Program-made: the position numbers and the translations under genes | Notes under the pieces: model-generated | Seen by the model: the letters and a program-made list of their open reading frames with translations, nothing else | Database searches by the model: none | What the model was told of the DNA's origin: nothing | Part shown: in pieces, positions 1 to 6,391 of the stretch | How the letters are laid out: each line of letters begins with the position of its first letter | How positions within the stretch are numbered: position 1 is the first letter of the stretch | DNA from: CAZMVU01 sp964569295 | Lineage (GTDB): Bacteria; Hydrogenedentota; Hydrogenedentia; Hydrogenedentales; JAGMZX01 | Assembly: GCA_964569295.1 (NCBI GenBank) | Contig: CAZMVU010000185.1 | Coordinates: 1-10,087 of the forward strand | Reading direction: 5' to 3' | DNA: 10,087 nucleotides

Positions 1-33
1 CAACCGGGGAACACGCCATTCGATCCTTGGGTT

Positions 34-48
34 GTGGGCGCAGCCCAC
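34..48. repeat. Short perfect hairpin upstream of the PL10-type lyase gene
   Basis: GTGGGC at 34-39 and GCCCAC at 43-48 form a perfect 6-bp stem around a GCA loop. No T-run follows, so it is not a standard intrinsic terminator. It lies 140 bases before the GTG start of the lyase gene. It could be a transcript hairpin or a dyad for a DNA-binding protein, or it could be chance in GC-rich DNA. I found no convincing sigma70-type promoter in bases 1-187. Confidence 0.3.
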
Positions 49-187
49 GTCAGTTCGTCTATCCTCGAAGTGCCGCCTGCAATGCGGATTGTACACGCCT
101 TGTTCTTTGCGTTACGGTACCGGACGCAGTGGAAACCGGCAGGGGCTGCAAAGAGCGAAGTCTTCGTTTCTATGAAAGGCGGCAGCA

Positions 188-1642
188 GTGGAAGCATATG
201 ACCATACCCATAAACACCAGGCCGGCGGCGGCACTGGCCGAAGGGCCTGGCAGCCACGGCATATTATTTTGTGCACGGTAGTGGCCACCGGCACGCTCTT
301 GACGGGTGCGCCGCTGGCCGCTGGTAACGACATGCCGCCAGAAGCAGAAGTGCGCGAGGGTATGCTGCGGGCGGCGTCTGCTTTCAGCGAGCTTTCGTAC
401 AAGGGCGGCTACCCGTACCTCATCTCCGGGGATCTCGATACCCGGTATAACTCGGGGCACGGCGCCTTGCGCCCATTCCCGGATGAAACGTACCTGACAA
501 TGGAGCCGCCGGGAACGCCATGGGTGGGCCGGACCTTCCTGCGTGCGTGGCGGGCCACCAACAACCCGCGTTTCCTGGACATGGCCAAGGAAGTCGGGGA
601 TGCCCTGGCAGCCGTGCAGCTCGCCGTGGGCGGATGGCGTATGCGGCAGCCGCTAAGCGATGCCTGGGCGGACCGGAACTGCGATGCGCCGGGGTCATAC
701 CGCGTAACGCCGCAGGCTGATTTCGACGACAACCGCAGCCAGGGCCCCACCCGCTTCCTGGTCGAGTTGGTGCGCGATGGTTCGACATCCGAACACCACC
801 GCGCCGCGATGGACAAGGCGCTCGAAATGCTTTTGGAAGCGCAGTATCCCAGCGGCGGCTGGCCCCAGTATTACCCGCTGGAAACGAACGGCCATTCGGA
901 TATGGACAGCTACCGGCGCTATAACCATATCAATGACGCAAGCATTCCCGATTGTATGCGCGCATTGTTGGCCGCCTACGAAGCCTTCGGCAATCAGAAA
1001 TACCTGGATGCGGCCGTTCGCGCGGCCGACTGGCTGCTCGCGGTGCGTGTGCCTGGCGCGGCCTGGGCGCAGCAATACTATGACGACTTCGTCAAGGGGC
1101 CGTTGAAACCCAACCATCCGGCACCCGGACGTTGGTTCGAGCCCATGGCCGTGACAGCCAGCGAGACGGGGTCGGTGGTCGCTGTCCTCAGCGAAGTCGC
1201 GCGCATAACCGAGGATGACCGCTACATCGCGCCGTTCAGCGAGGTCGCCGATTGGTATGAGCGCTCCCGGCTGGATGATGGGCGCTGGGCGCGGTTCTAT
1301 GAGTTGCACACCAACCGCCCGCTCTACTGCACCCCTGACCGCATCATCACCTATGCCGATGATAACCTGCGGCCGGGTTACGCGTGGAAAGGCGGCTGGG
1401 GCGACGCTGTCATTCGCGCCATTGAGCGCATACAGGACCCCAACCACGACACGACGCCCACGGCCAACCGCCTCGAAAAGCTCGGGAGCGCCGCGAGGGA
1501 GGCACTGGACGCGCTGGACGAACGCGGCCTTTGGGTTGTTGCCAGAGGGCCCGAGGACGAAAACATCCGCTGCGATGAGTTCAACCGCCGGATGGCGCAG
1601 CTTTGCGCCTATATCGAGGCCCTCTCCGCCCGCGAGGAGTAG
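188..1642 (+). CDS. Exported PL10-type (pectate lyase-like) polysaccharide lyase
   Basis: 484 residues, resembling family PL10 pectate lyases, (alpha/alpha)-barrel enzymes that cleave polygalacturonate by beta-elimination. Family-like blocks are GGWPQYYPLE (223-232), YRRYNHINDASIPD (242-255), the R315-WFEP segment, and WARFYELHTNRPLYC (367-381) followed by GYAW (397-400). The start is GTG with AAAGG eight bases upstream. The N-terminus has a basic region with RR at 18-19 and a hydrophobic core at about 26-40, then APLAAG, so export to the periplasm or beyond is likely; there is no lipobox cysteine. The twin arginine is not in a canonical Tat motif. The gene stands 322 bases before the glycosyltransferase and is probably a separate transcription unit. 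Fold assignment is fairly secure. The substrate is not: in an exopolysaccharide locus the target may be the locus's own uronic-acid-containing polymer rather than pectin. The conserved ITFNDDAM-type motif of the family is altered here to NHINDASIP. Confidence 0.8.
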   Translation: MEAYDHTHKHQAGGGTGRRAWQPRHIILCTVVATGTLLTGAPLAAGNDMPPEAEVREGMLRAASAFSELSYKGGYPYLISGDLDTRYNSGHGALRPFPDETYLTMEPPGTPWVGRTFLRAWRATNNPRFLDMAKEVGDALAAVQLAVGGWRMRQPLSDAWADRNCDAPGSYRVTPQADFDDNRSQGPTRFLVELVRDGSTSEHHRAAMDKALEMLLEAQYPSGGWPQYYPLETNGHSDMDSYRRYNHINDASIPDCMRALLAAYEAFGNQKYLDAAVRAADWLLAVRVPGAAWAQQYYDDFVKGPLKPNHPAPGRWFEPMAVTASETGSVVAVLSEVARITEDDRYIAPFSEVADWYERSRLDDGRWARFYELHTNRPLYCTPDRIITYADDNLRPGYAWKGGWGDAVIRAIERIQDPNHDTTPTANRLEKLGSAAREALDALDERGLWVVARGPEDENIRCDEFNRRMAQLCAYIEALSAREE

Positions 1643-1654
1643 CCTTCACGGGAT

Positions 1655-1672
1655 GATGCGTTACGGCGCATC
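1655..1672. repeat. Hairpin after the lyase stop codon
   Basis: GATGCG at 1655-1660 pairs perfectly with CGCATC at 1667-1672 around a TTACGG loop, starting 12 bases after the TAG stop. Only scattered Ts follow (ATCTTGTC), so it is a poor intrinsic terminator. It could protect the 3' end of the lyase message or slow polymerase. Confidence 0.35.
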
Positions 1673-1751
1673 GATCTTGTCAGCCATAAAAGTCTTACCC
1701 CCTCTGTAGTGGCCGGTCTCGGAGCGTGGGGCGCGGTTGCGCGCGCGGCCA

Positions 1752-1780
1752 TTGACTGGCGTATGTTGGGGGATTATCAT
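1752..1780 (+). promoter_or_regulatory. Sigma70-type promoter for the glycosyltransferase and heparinase-like genes
   Basis: A -35 box TTGACT (1752-1757, five of six matches to TTGACA) and a -10 box TATCAT (1775-1780, five of six matches to TATAAT) are separated by exactly 17 bases (1758-1774). Transcription should start near 1786-1790, leaving a leader of about 175 bases before the GTG at 1965. The position in the only long gap before the glycosyltransferase supports function. It also argues against translation from the TTG at 1737. Confidence 0.6.
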
Positions 1781-1801
1781 GCCGGTGCCAGGGCGATATG
1801 A

Positions 1802-1856
1802 GCCAACGAAGCAGCCGCTTGCACACGCTGTGTCCCGAGGGGGCGGCGGTGTTGGC
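1802..1856 (+). promoter_or_regulatory. Nested three-tier hairpin in the 5' leader
   Basis: Three inverted repeats nest concentrically: GCCAAC (1802-1807) with GTTGGC (1851-1856); GCCGC (1814-1818) with GCGGC (1843-1847); and ACAC (1823-1826) with GTGT (1830-1833) around a GCT loop. The structure would begin about 15 bases after the predicted transcription start. It matches no riboswitch class I recognise; the cyclic-di-GMP GEMM core is not evident. A role in leader-level control of exopolysaccharide expression is inference. GC-rich DNA produces chance stems, but perfect nesting of three is less common. Confidence 0.35.
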
Positions 1857-1875
1857 AGGGGGACGGCAGACGGGA

Positions 1876-1913
1876 CCGGCGCCCGCTATGGGTGTCCTTG
1901 CGAGGAGCGCCGG
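1876..1913. repeat. Second inverted repeat in the 5' leader
   Basis: CCGGCGC (1876-1882) pairs with GCGCCGG (1907-1913), a perfect 7-bp all-GC stem around a 24-base loop. It lies in the predicted leader, ending 51 bases before the GTG start of the glycosyltransferase. No T-run follows, so it is not a classical attenuator terminator. Confidence 0.35.
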
Positions 1914-1964
1914 CAACATGGCGTGCAACCGCGATGTAAAGCCACGTTTTCAGGTGTCAGGCAC

Positions 1965-3194
1965 GTGCGCATCTTATTCTTGTGTCAATACTTTCCGCCG
2001 GAAATGGGTGCGCCCGCCGCGCGGACCTTCGAGCATGCCCGGGAGTGGGTGCGTGCCGGCCACCAGGTCACGGTGGTATGCGGCAAGCCGAACCACCCGG
2101 ACGGGGTCATTGCGCCGAAATACCGCGGGCCATTGCTGTACCGGGAGGAAATCGAGGGGATCACGGTGCTGCGCTGCTGGCTCTACGCCACACCGAACCG
2201 GGGTGTTGTAAGGCGCAGCATTTCCTTTCTCAGCTTCATGGTGTCGAGCATGTTCTTCGCCGCCTTCTTCTCCGGCCGGTGCGACGTGGTCATCGCGACG
2301 TCGCCGCAGCTTTTGTGCGCGGTTTCCGGGTGGGCGGCCTCGATCATGAAGTGGCGCCCTTTCGTGTTCGAGGTGCGCGACCTGTGGCCGAAGCAAATCA
2401 TCGACCTGGGTTTGGTGAAAAACCGCGGCATCATCGCCTTGTTGCGCTTCGCCGAGATGTTCCTGTACCGCCGTGCCAGCGCCGTGGTGCTGGTGGCGCC
2501 GGCCACGCTCGAGGAGGTCGCGGGACGCGGTGTGCCCCGGGACAAGTTGCACGTGGTGACCAACGGCATCGATGAGCACTTCTTCCAGCCCCGCGACCGC
2601 ATGATGCCGCTACGCGATACTTACGGCTGGGGCGATGACATCGTGGTGCTGTATATCGGGACCCATGGCCTCTCCCAAGGACTTTCGCATGTCATCGAGG
2701 CGGCCGGGCAGTTGCGTGGCCGGAGGGATATGCGTTTCGTATTTGCCGGCGAGGGCGCCGAACGCGCGATGCTCATGCGCCGGGCGCGGGAAAAGGGCTT
2801 GCAGAACGTGCAGTTTCTCCCCATGCAGCCCAAGGAACACATGCCCGCATTCTATGCTGCGGCGGACATCTGCCTGGTGCCGCTGAAACGGGGCCCCTAC
2901 TTTCGCTGCAATATCCCCTCGAAGATGCTCGAGATCATGGCGTGCGCCCGGCCCATTGTGCTGGGCGCCGAGGGACAGGCCCGGGAGGTGCTGCAAGCGG
3001 CGGACGCCGGTATCGCCGTCGAGCCGGAGAATCCCGCGGCCTATGCCGGGGCCATCGCCACGCTGGCTGACGATCCGGCGTTGCGGCGGCAATTCGGTGA
3101 AAGCGGCCGCGCCCATGTGGTGGTGCATTACAGCCGGCGCAAGAAGGCAGCGCAATACATCGCCCTGCTCGAGCGCCTGACCGGGAAAACGTAG
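1965..3194 (+). CDS. GT4 glycosyltransferase, WbuB/WcaI-like
   Basis: 409 residues from the GTG at 1965, which places MRILFLCQYFPPEMG at the N-terminus as expected for the first beta strand of a GT-B enzyme. The frame stays open upstream to a TTG at 1737, but that extension is not protein-like and overlaps the promoter. The N-terminal domain has the FPPE loop with APAARTFEHA and a hydrophobic patch at 86-103 that may attach the enzyme to the membrane. EVRDLWP (136-142) and YIGTHGLSQGL (230-240) are typical of WbuB/WcaI-type enzymes. The nucleotide-sugar site is IPSKMLEIMACARPIV (317-332), with E323 as the second Glu of the EX7E motif. It should transfer a sugar from a nucleotide donor to a lipid-linked intermediate on the cytoplasmic face. 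Donor and acceptor cannot be read from sequence. The start codon lacks a strong Shine-Dalgarno. It is the first gene after the promoter. Confidence 0.88.
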   Translation: MRILFLCQYFPPEMGAPAARTFEHAREWVRAGHQVTVVCGKPNHPDGVIAPKYRGPLLYREEIEGITVLRCWLYATPNRGVVRRSISFLSFMVSSMFFAAFFSGRCDVVIATSPQLLCAVSGWAASIMKWRPFVFEVRDLWPKQIIDLGLVKNRGIIALLRFAEMFLYRRASAVVLVAPATLEEVAGRGVPRDKLHVVTNGIDEHFFQPRDRMMPLRDTYGWGDDIVVLYIGTHGLSQGLSHVIEAAGQLRGRRDMRFVFAGEGAERAMLMRRAREKGLQNVQFLPMQPKEHMPAFYAAADICLVPLKRGPYFRCNIPSKMLEIMACARPIVLGAEGQAREVLQAADAGIAVEPENPAAYAGAIATLADDPALRRQFGESGRAHVVVHYSRRKKAAQYIALLERLTGKT

Positions 3195-3212
3195 GTTGGG
3201 GGCGCAAACCTA
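3192..3212. promoter_or_regulatory. Inverted repeat enclosing the heparinase-like TTG start
   Basis: TAGGTT (3192-3197) pairs perfectly with AACCTA (3207-3212) across a 9-base loop. The left arm contains the TAG stop of the glycosyltransferase and the first two bases of the TTG start of the next gene. In mRNA this could hide the start codon until a ribosome finishing the upstream gene opens it, giving translational coupling. The regulatory role is inference. Confidence 0.4.
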
Positions 3213-5124
3213 TATCGCGCGGTGGTGGCGCACGGTTCGGCGCTTGCGGCCCATCCAGGTGCGCTACCGCTTGTGGTACATGGTGCGCCGGCGCATCGAG
3301 CGGCCGCTGTTTCGGTGGGCCCACGCCCGGGCGCGGCGCGGTGGTGCGGGCCTTGCCCCGATCCTCGATGCCCCATCAGCCCTGGAAGCCACACCCGCGC
3401 GCCTCGATATGGCGGATGCCGTGGCGGGTGGCACGTTTACTTTCTTGAACGAAACGCGCACCTTCACGGCCATGCCCACGTGGGGCGCCACCGATCCCGG
3501 CGCCAAGCTCTGGCTGTATAACCTGCACTACTTCGATTATGCGCCTGCCCTGGCCGCGGCCGCGCGGGAAACGGGTGATGCAATCTACATGGACACCCTG
3601 GCCGCCCTCATGCGTTCGTGGCTGGCGGCATGCGGCAAGCCCGGCGAGCCGCCTTTCGCGTGGGATGCGGGCCCGCTCTCGCACCGGTTGCTGAACTGGT
3701 GCCGGGTGCTGCTGGCGGCGCGCGCTACGCTCAACCGGGAAGCGGGCCTGCTCGAAAACGTGACCGGCGCGTTGTTTACCCAGGCACTCTATCTCGAGAA
3801 ACACCTCGAGTATCACCTGCTGGGCAATCACCTCATTACCAATGCCGCCGCCCTGCTGTATGCGGGCACGGTGCTCGAAGGCCGTGCCCCGTGCCGCTGG
3901 CGGCGCCGGGGCAGCGCCATTCTGCGCCGGCAGTTGCGCACACAGGTACTTCCCGACGGCGGGCATGTCGAGCGTTCGCCCATGTACCACGCGCTGGTGC
4001 TCAAAGATTACCTCGATTGTCTCGCCCTCGAGCGGCATGCCGGTGCGCATTGGTTTACCGGGGAGGACCGGCGTGTGATCGGGCGGATGGCGCGGTTTCT
4101 GGCGTCGATAGCCCACCCGGATGGCGAGATTCCGCTGTTGAACGATGCGGCATTTGCTGTGGCGCCGCCGCCCCCGAAACTCCTGGCGGCGGCGGCGGAA
4201 CTGCTGGACATGCCGGACCTTGCACCCGGTCACGGCGCGATGGCGCTGCCGGATACCGGCCTTTTCATCGATCGCGGGCAAGGGCATTTTCTCGTGTTTG
4301 ATGCGGGACCCGTGGGCCCGGACTACAACCCGGCCCATGCCCACGGCGACACGCTCGGTTTCGAGTTGTCTCTGGGCAAGCAACGGGTGCTGGTGGACAC
4401 GGGGGTGTGCAGCTACGCGGGAGATTCGTGGCGCACCTATTGCGAGAGCACGCGGGCCCACAACACCCTCGATATCGACGGGGCCGGCCAGATCGAGAAA
4501 TGGGGCCGCTACCACTTCCGCGCCGGCCGGCGGCCATACCCGCGCGGCGTCACGTGGTATGAGCGGGATAGGCTCACTGTATTCGAGGGGGGCCACACGG
4601 GCTACGACCACCTGCCCGGCAGGCCGCGGCACATGCGGTCATTGGTGCGCGTGGACCAGGCATTCTGGGTGATTGTCGATGTTGTGCGCGGCCACCACCA
4701 CCATGCGATCACGAGCTACCTGCACTTCCACCCGGATACTGCGGTAAACCTCGAAGATGCGGCGGCATGGGCGGTGTTTCCGGGCGGTTGCATGCGCATA
4801 GTACCGCTGGGCGGGACGCCGTGCATACTGGCCGGATCCGTCACACCGCCACTGCAAGGGTGGTATTGCCCACGCTTCGGCGTGCGTATACCCCAACCGG
4901 TCCTCGAATTGGCGGAGACCGGGCCGCTACCGCATTTCCTGGGCTGGATACTCAGCCCGGGCGAGGTGGCGGTCTCAGCGTCGTGGGAAGTGGTGCATGA
5001 CACGCTATGCCTGCGGTGCCGGCGCGGCGGCGCACACTACGAATTGCGCGGCGCGCCGGGCAAGACCTATCACCTGCGCACGGGGCCGGCCAGCGACGTT
5101 GCATCCCCCGGACCGGGCGTCTAG
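3196..5124 (+). CDS. Heparinase II/III family (alginate-lyase-like) protein
   Basis: 642 residues. An N-terminal (alpha/alpha)-toroid is followed by a beta-sandwich of the heparinase II/III C-terminal type. Family-typical residues are in place: N211-H212 in LLGNHLITNA, Y264-H265 in ERSPMYHALVLKD, and H381/H383 in HAHGDTLGFEL; the conserved ESTRAHNTLDIDG lies at 417-429. In characterised lyases the Asn/His, Tyr and His of these blocks perform beta-elimination on uronic-acid glycans, so this copy looks catalytically intact. The TTG start is preceded by GGGA nine bases upstream and keeps a basic N-terminus (RRLRPIQVRYRLWY, 15-28) that I recall as common in such proteins from exopolysaccharide loci. 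There is no signal peptide, so it may act in the cytoplasm or at the inner membrane. It begins one base after the glycosyltransferase stop and is surely cotranscribed with it. Substrate is unknown. Confidence 0.85.
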   Translation: MGAQTYIARWWRTVRRLRPIQVRYRLWYMVRRRIERPLFRWAHARARRGGAGLAPILDAPSALEATPARLDMADAVAGGTFTFLNETRTFTAMPTWGATDPGAKLWLYNLHYFDYAPALAAAARETGDAIYMDTLAALMRSWLAACGKPGEPPFAWDAGPLSHRLLNWCRVLLAARATLNREAGLLENVTGALFTQALYLEKHLEYHLLGNHLITNAAALLYAGTVLEGRAPCRWRRRGSAILRRQLRTQVLPDGGHVERSPMYHALVLKDYLDCLALERHAGAHWFTGEDRRVIGRMARFLASIAHPDGEIPLLNDAAFAVAPPPPKLLAAAAELLDMPDLAPGHGAMALPDTGLFIDRGQGHFLVFDAGPVGPDYNPAHAHGDTLGFELSLGKQRVLVDTGVCSYAGDSWRTYCESTRAHNTLDIDGAGQIEKWGRYHFRAGRRPYPRGVTWYERDRLTVFEGGHTGYDHLPGRPRHMRSLVRVDQAFWVIVDVVRGHHHHAITSYLHFHPDTAVNLEDAAAWAVFPGGCMRIVPLGGTPCILAGSVTPPLQGWYCPRFGVRIPQPVLELAETGPLPHFLGWILSPGEVAVSASWEVVHDTLCLRCRRGGAHYELRGAPGKTYHLRTGPASDVASPGPGV

Positions 5125-5145
5125 TATGGGCCCGGTATAGCGGCG

Positions 5146-5193
5146 GGGTTGCGTTCGCTGGCTGGAGGAAACCGGCTGGCAGTGCCGCAACCC
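5146..5193. repeat. 8-bp inverted repeat after the heparinase-like gene
   Basis: GGGTTGCG (5146-5153) and CGCAACCC (5186-5193) are perfect inverted arms around a 32-base loop. Inside the loop, GCTGG and CCGGC can pair with one G-U, giving a possible compound hairpin. It lies between the heparinase-like stop and the terminator at 5221-5243. Function is unknown; it could be a 3' mRNA structure or a protein-binding dyad. Confidence 0.3.
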
Positions 5194-5220
5194 GTTCGTG
5201 CATGCGCTTGCGCCAACGAA

Positions 5221-5243
5221 GAAGAGGCTTCCAGCCTTTTTTT
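5221..5243 (+). terminator. Probable rho-independent terminator
   Basis: AGGCT (5225-5229), loop TCC, AGCCT (5233-5237) form a perfect core stem. The purines before it (GAAG, 5221-5224) can pair with the T-tract after it, extending the stem to about 8-9 bp. Seven consecutive Ts (5237-5243) complete the classic form. It lies about 100 bases after the heparinase-like stop and before the ILEI-domain gene, so it would end or attenuate the first transcription unit. I could not find a convincing promoter between it and 5330. Confidence 0.6.
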
Positions 5244-5329
5244 GAATGCCGCACCGGCCTCGAGCCGTTGCTGCGATTGCACAGTGTCCATACGCGTCAC
5301 CAGCTTGGAAAAGAATTTTGCCGGAAGGT

Positions 5330-6391
5330 ATGCGTCCCATATTGCGTCTGGGGTTGTTGTGGCTGCTTGTCCTGGCGGTATTCGCCGGGTTCTGCGCCAT
5401 CTACTGGCCCGTGCGCCTGTACCAGTGGAAGACGGACCCGGCCAATTTCCTGGTCTACGCAGACGAACTGATCGAAGAGGGCGCCACCGGAAAAGCCGTC
5501 GGCGTTCTGGAATCGGGTATCGCGGAGCTGCATCCGCCAGGCCCGGCGGCCTATCAGAAATTGCATGCCTTGCTCGTGGGGCTCGGACGCGAAACAGCGG
5601 CCCGGGCCCTCGAGCCACGCTTGTTTTTCGCACGGGCCCATCAGGCGCATGAAACCCACGCGGCCATGCGGGACAAGCTCCTCGCACGGGCGGCGTCGGC
5701 CTATCTCGATGCGAACCCGGCGCCGGCCTTCACGCCTCCTGTGCAGCAGGCACTCGAAATGATGGCCGTGGATCTCGTGCAGCCCCTGGGCGCGCACAGC
5801 ACCATCCAGGCGATGCCGGCCGCGGCGCACTTTGCATTGCTGAATGTGGCAGGCGGCCGTTTCTCGCTCGACGGCACCGTGGGCGGCACGGGCGTGGCGG
5901 CGCCAGCGGACATCCTTGTGCAGAGCGGGGGCGGCCAGGGCGTGCACCGGACCGCGCACATCATGGTTCACGGCCAGGACTATGCACGCAGTGTCCGGGG
6001 GATACATGTCGCGCTTATTGCCCCGGACTCGGGCCACGTGCTGCGGCATTGGGCATTCGATGTGTACGAAAGCCCATCGGAAGCGGCGCGCATGACGGCT
6101 TTCCTGCGTGAAGCACCGGACGGCGTGATCGGCGCTTTCGCGGTCTTCGACGACGGCTCGGTCCATGTGACGCCCACCCTCGAGCGGGAGCTGCGCAATT
6201 TCGGAATGCGCCGCATGGCACGGGACCACCATGAAATGGTGCTGATCGGGTTACGGCATAGCTTCGCGGCCATCGGGGTCAAAGGTGCACAGCCGGGCAC
6301 GGCATTGCAGGCATGGACGCCCGAGGAATTCAACGGCTACACAGGGCTGCCCGTGGCGGCGGGGGTGTTGCACGCGGGAGACACATCATGA
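5330..6391 (+). CDS. Membrane-anchored protein with C-terminal ILEI (FAM3/PANDER-like) domain
   Basis: 353 residues from ATG 5330. Residues 5-25 form one hydrophobic segment, probably an uncleaved membrane anchor with the rest outside the cytoplasm. Residues about 36-130 are helical and Ala-rich, resembling a TPR-like pair (YADELIEEGATGKAVGVLES). Residues about 193-327 match the ILEI domain of FAM3 cytokine-like proteins and the POMGNT1 stem: DILVQSGG, HIMVHGQDYARSVRGIHVAL, a W-AFDVYESPSEAARM block, and AAIGVKGAQPGTAL near the end. Related domains in animals bind carbohydrate, so glycan binding here is a reasonable inference; no catalytic motif is visible. The start is uncertain: GGAAGG is only one base from the ATG, TTGs at 5318 and 5342 are alternatives, and an in-frame ATG at 5246 sits directly after the terminator and is unlikely. 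The gene overlaps the next by ATGA, tying it to the priming transferase. Confidence 0.78.
   Translation: MRPILRLGLLWLLVLAVFAGFCAIYWPVRLYQWKTDPANFLVYADELIEEGATGKAVGVLESGIAELHPPGPAAYQKLHALLVGLGRETAARALEPRLFFARAHQAHETHAAMRDKLLARAASAYLDANPAPAFTPPVQQALEMMAVDLVQPLGAHSTIQAMPAAAHFALLNVAGGRFSLDGTVGGTGVAAPADILVQSGGGQGVHRTAHIMVHGQDYARSVRGIHVALIAPDSGHVLRHWAFDVYESPSEAARMTAFLREAPDGVIGAFAVFDDGSVHVTPTLERELRNFGMRRMARDHHEMVLIGLRHSFAAIGVKGAQPGTALQAWTPEEFNGYTGLPVAAGVLHAGDTS

Larger units (their letters stand above)
1643..1964 (+). other. Intergenic region with promoter and long leader
   Basis: This 322-base gap holds a hairpin just after the lyase stop, a strong promoter-like sequence at 1752-1780, and about 175 bases of predicted 5' leader with two inverted-repeat systems. 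One frame is open upstream from a TTG at 1737, but its translation is rich in Gly, Arg and Cys, resembles no protein, and begins before the predicted transcription start. I regard that extension as non-coding. I saw no JUMPstart/ops element (GGCGGTAG) in the leader. Confidence 0.6.

Noticed and set aside
695..1447. Minus-strand open frame opposite the PL10-type gene
   Set aside because: It is a shadow of the lyase codons with no recognisable motif.
1838..1856. Possible ops/JUMPstart element (GGGGCGGCGGTG) in the leader
   Set aside because: It lacks the GGCGGTAG core needed for RfaH recruitment; the resemblance comes from G-richness.
1737..1964. N-terminal extension of the first glycosyltransferase from TTG 1737
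   Set aside because: The extension is low-complexity Gly/Arg-rich, lies ahead of the normal first beta strand of the GT-B fold, and begins before the predicted transcription start at about 1788.
3376..4632. Long minus-strand open frame opposite the heparinase-like gene
   Set aside because: It is antisense to a gene with clear family motifs, is rich in Arg, Gly and Pro, and shows no recognisable domain; long antisense frames are expected in GC-rich DNA.
5269..5297. Promoter TTGCTG-17-TACGCG before the ILEI gene
   Set aside because: The -10 hexamer matches TATAAT at only two of six positions, too weak to annotate.
5246..5329. ILEI-domain gene starting at ATG 5246
   Set aside because: This ATG lies three bases after the T-tract of a probable terminator and has no ribosome site; the added 28 residues disrupt a natural N-terminal membrane anchor.
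5297..6232. Minus-strand open frame opposite the ILEI gene
   Set aside because: It is His/Arg-rich translation complementary to a motif-bearing gene, with no family match.
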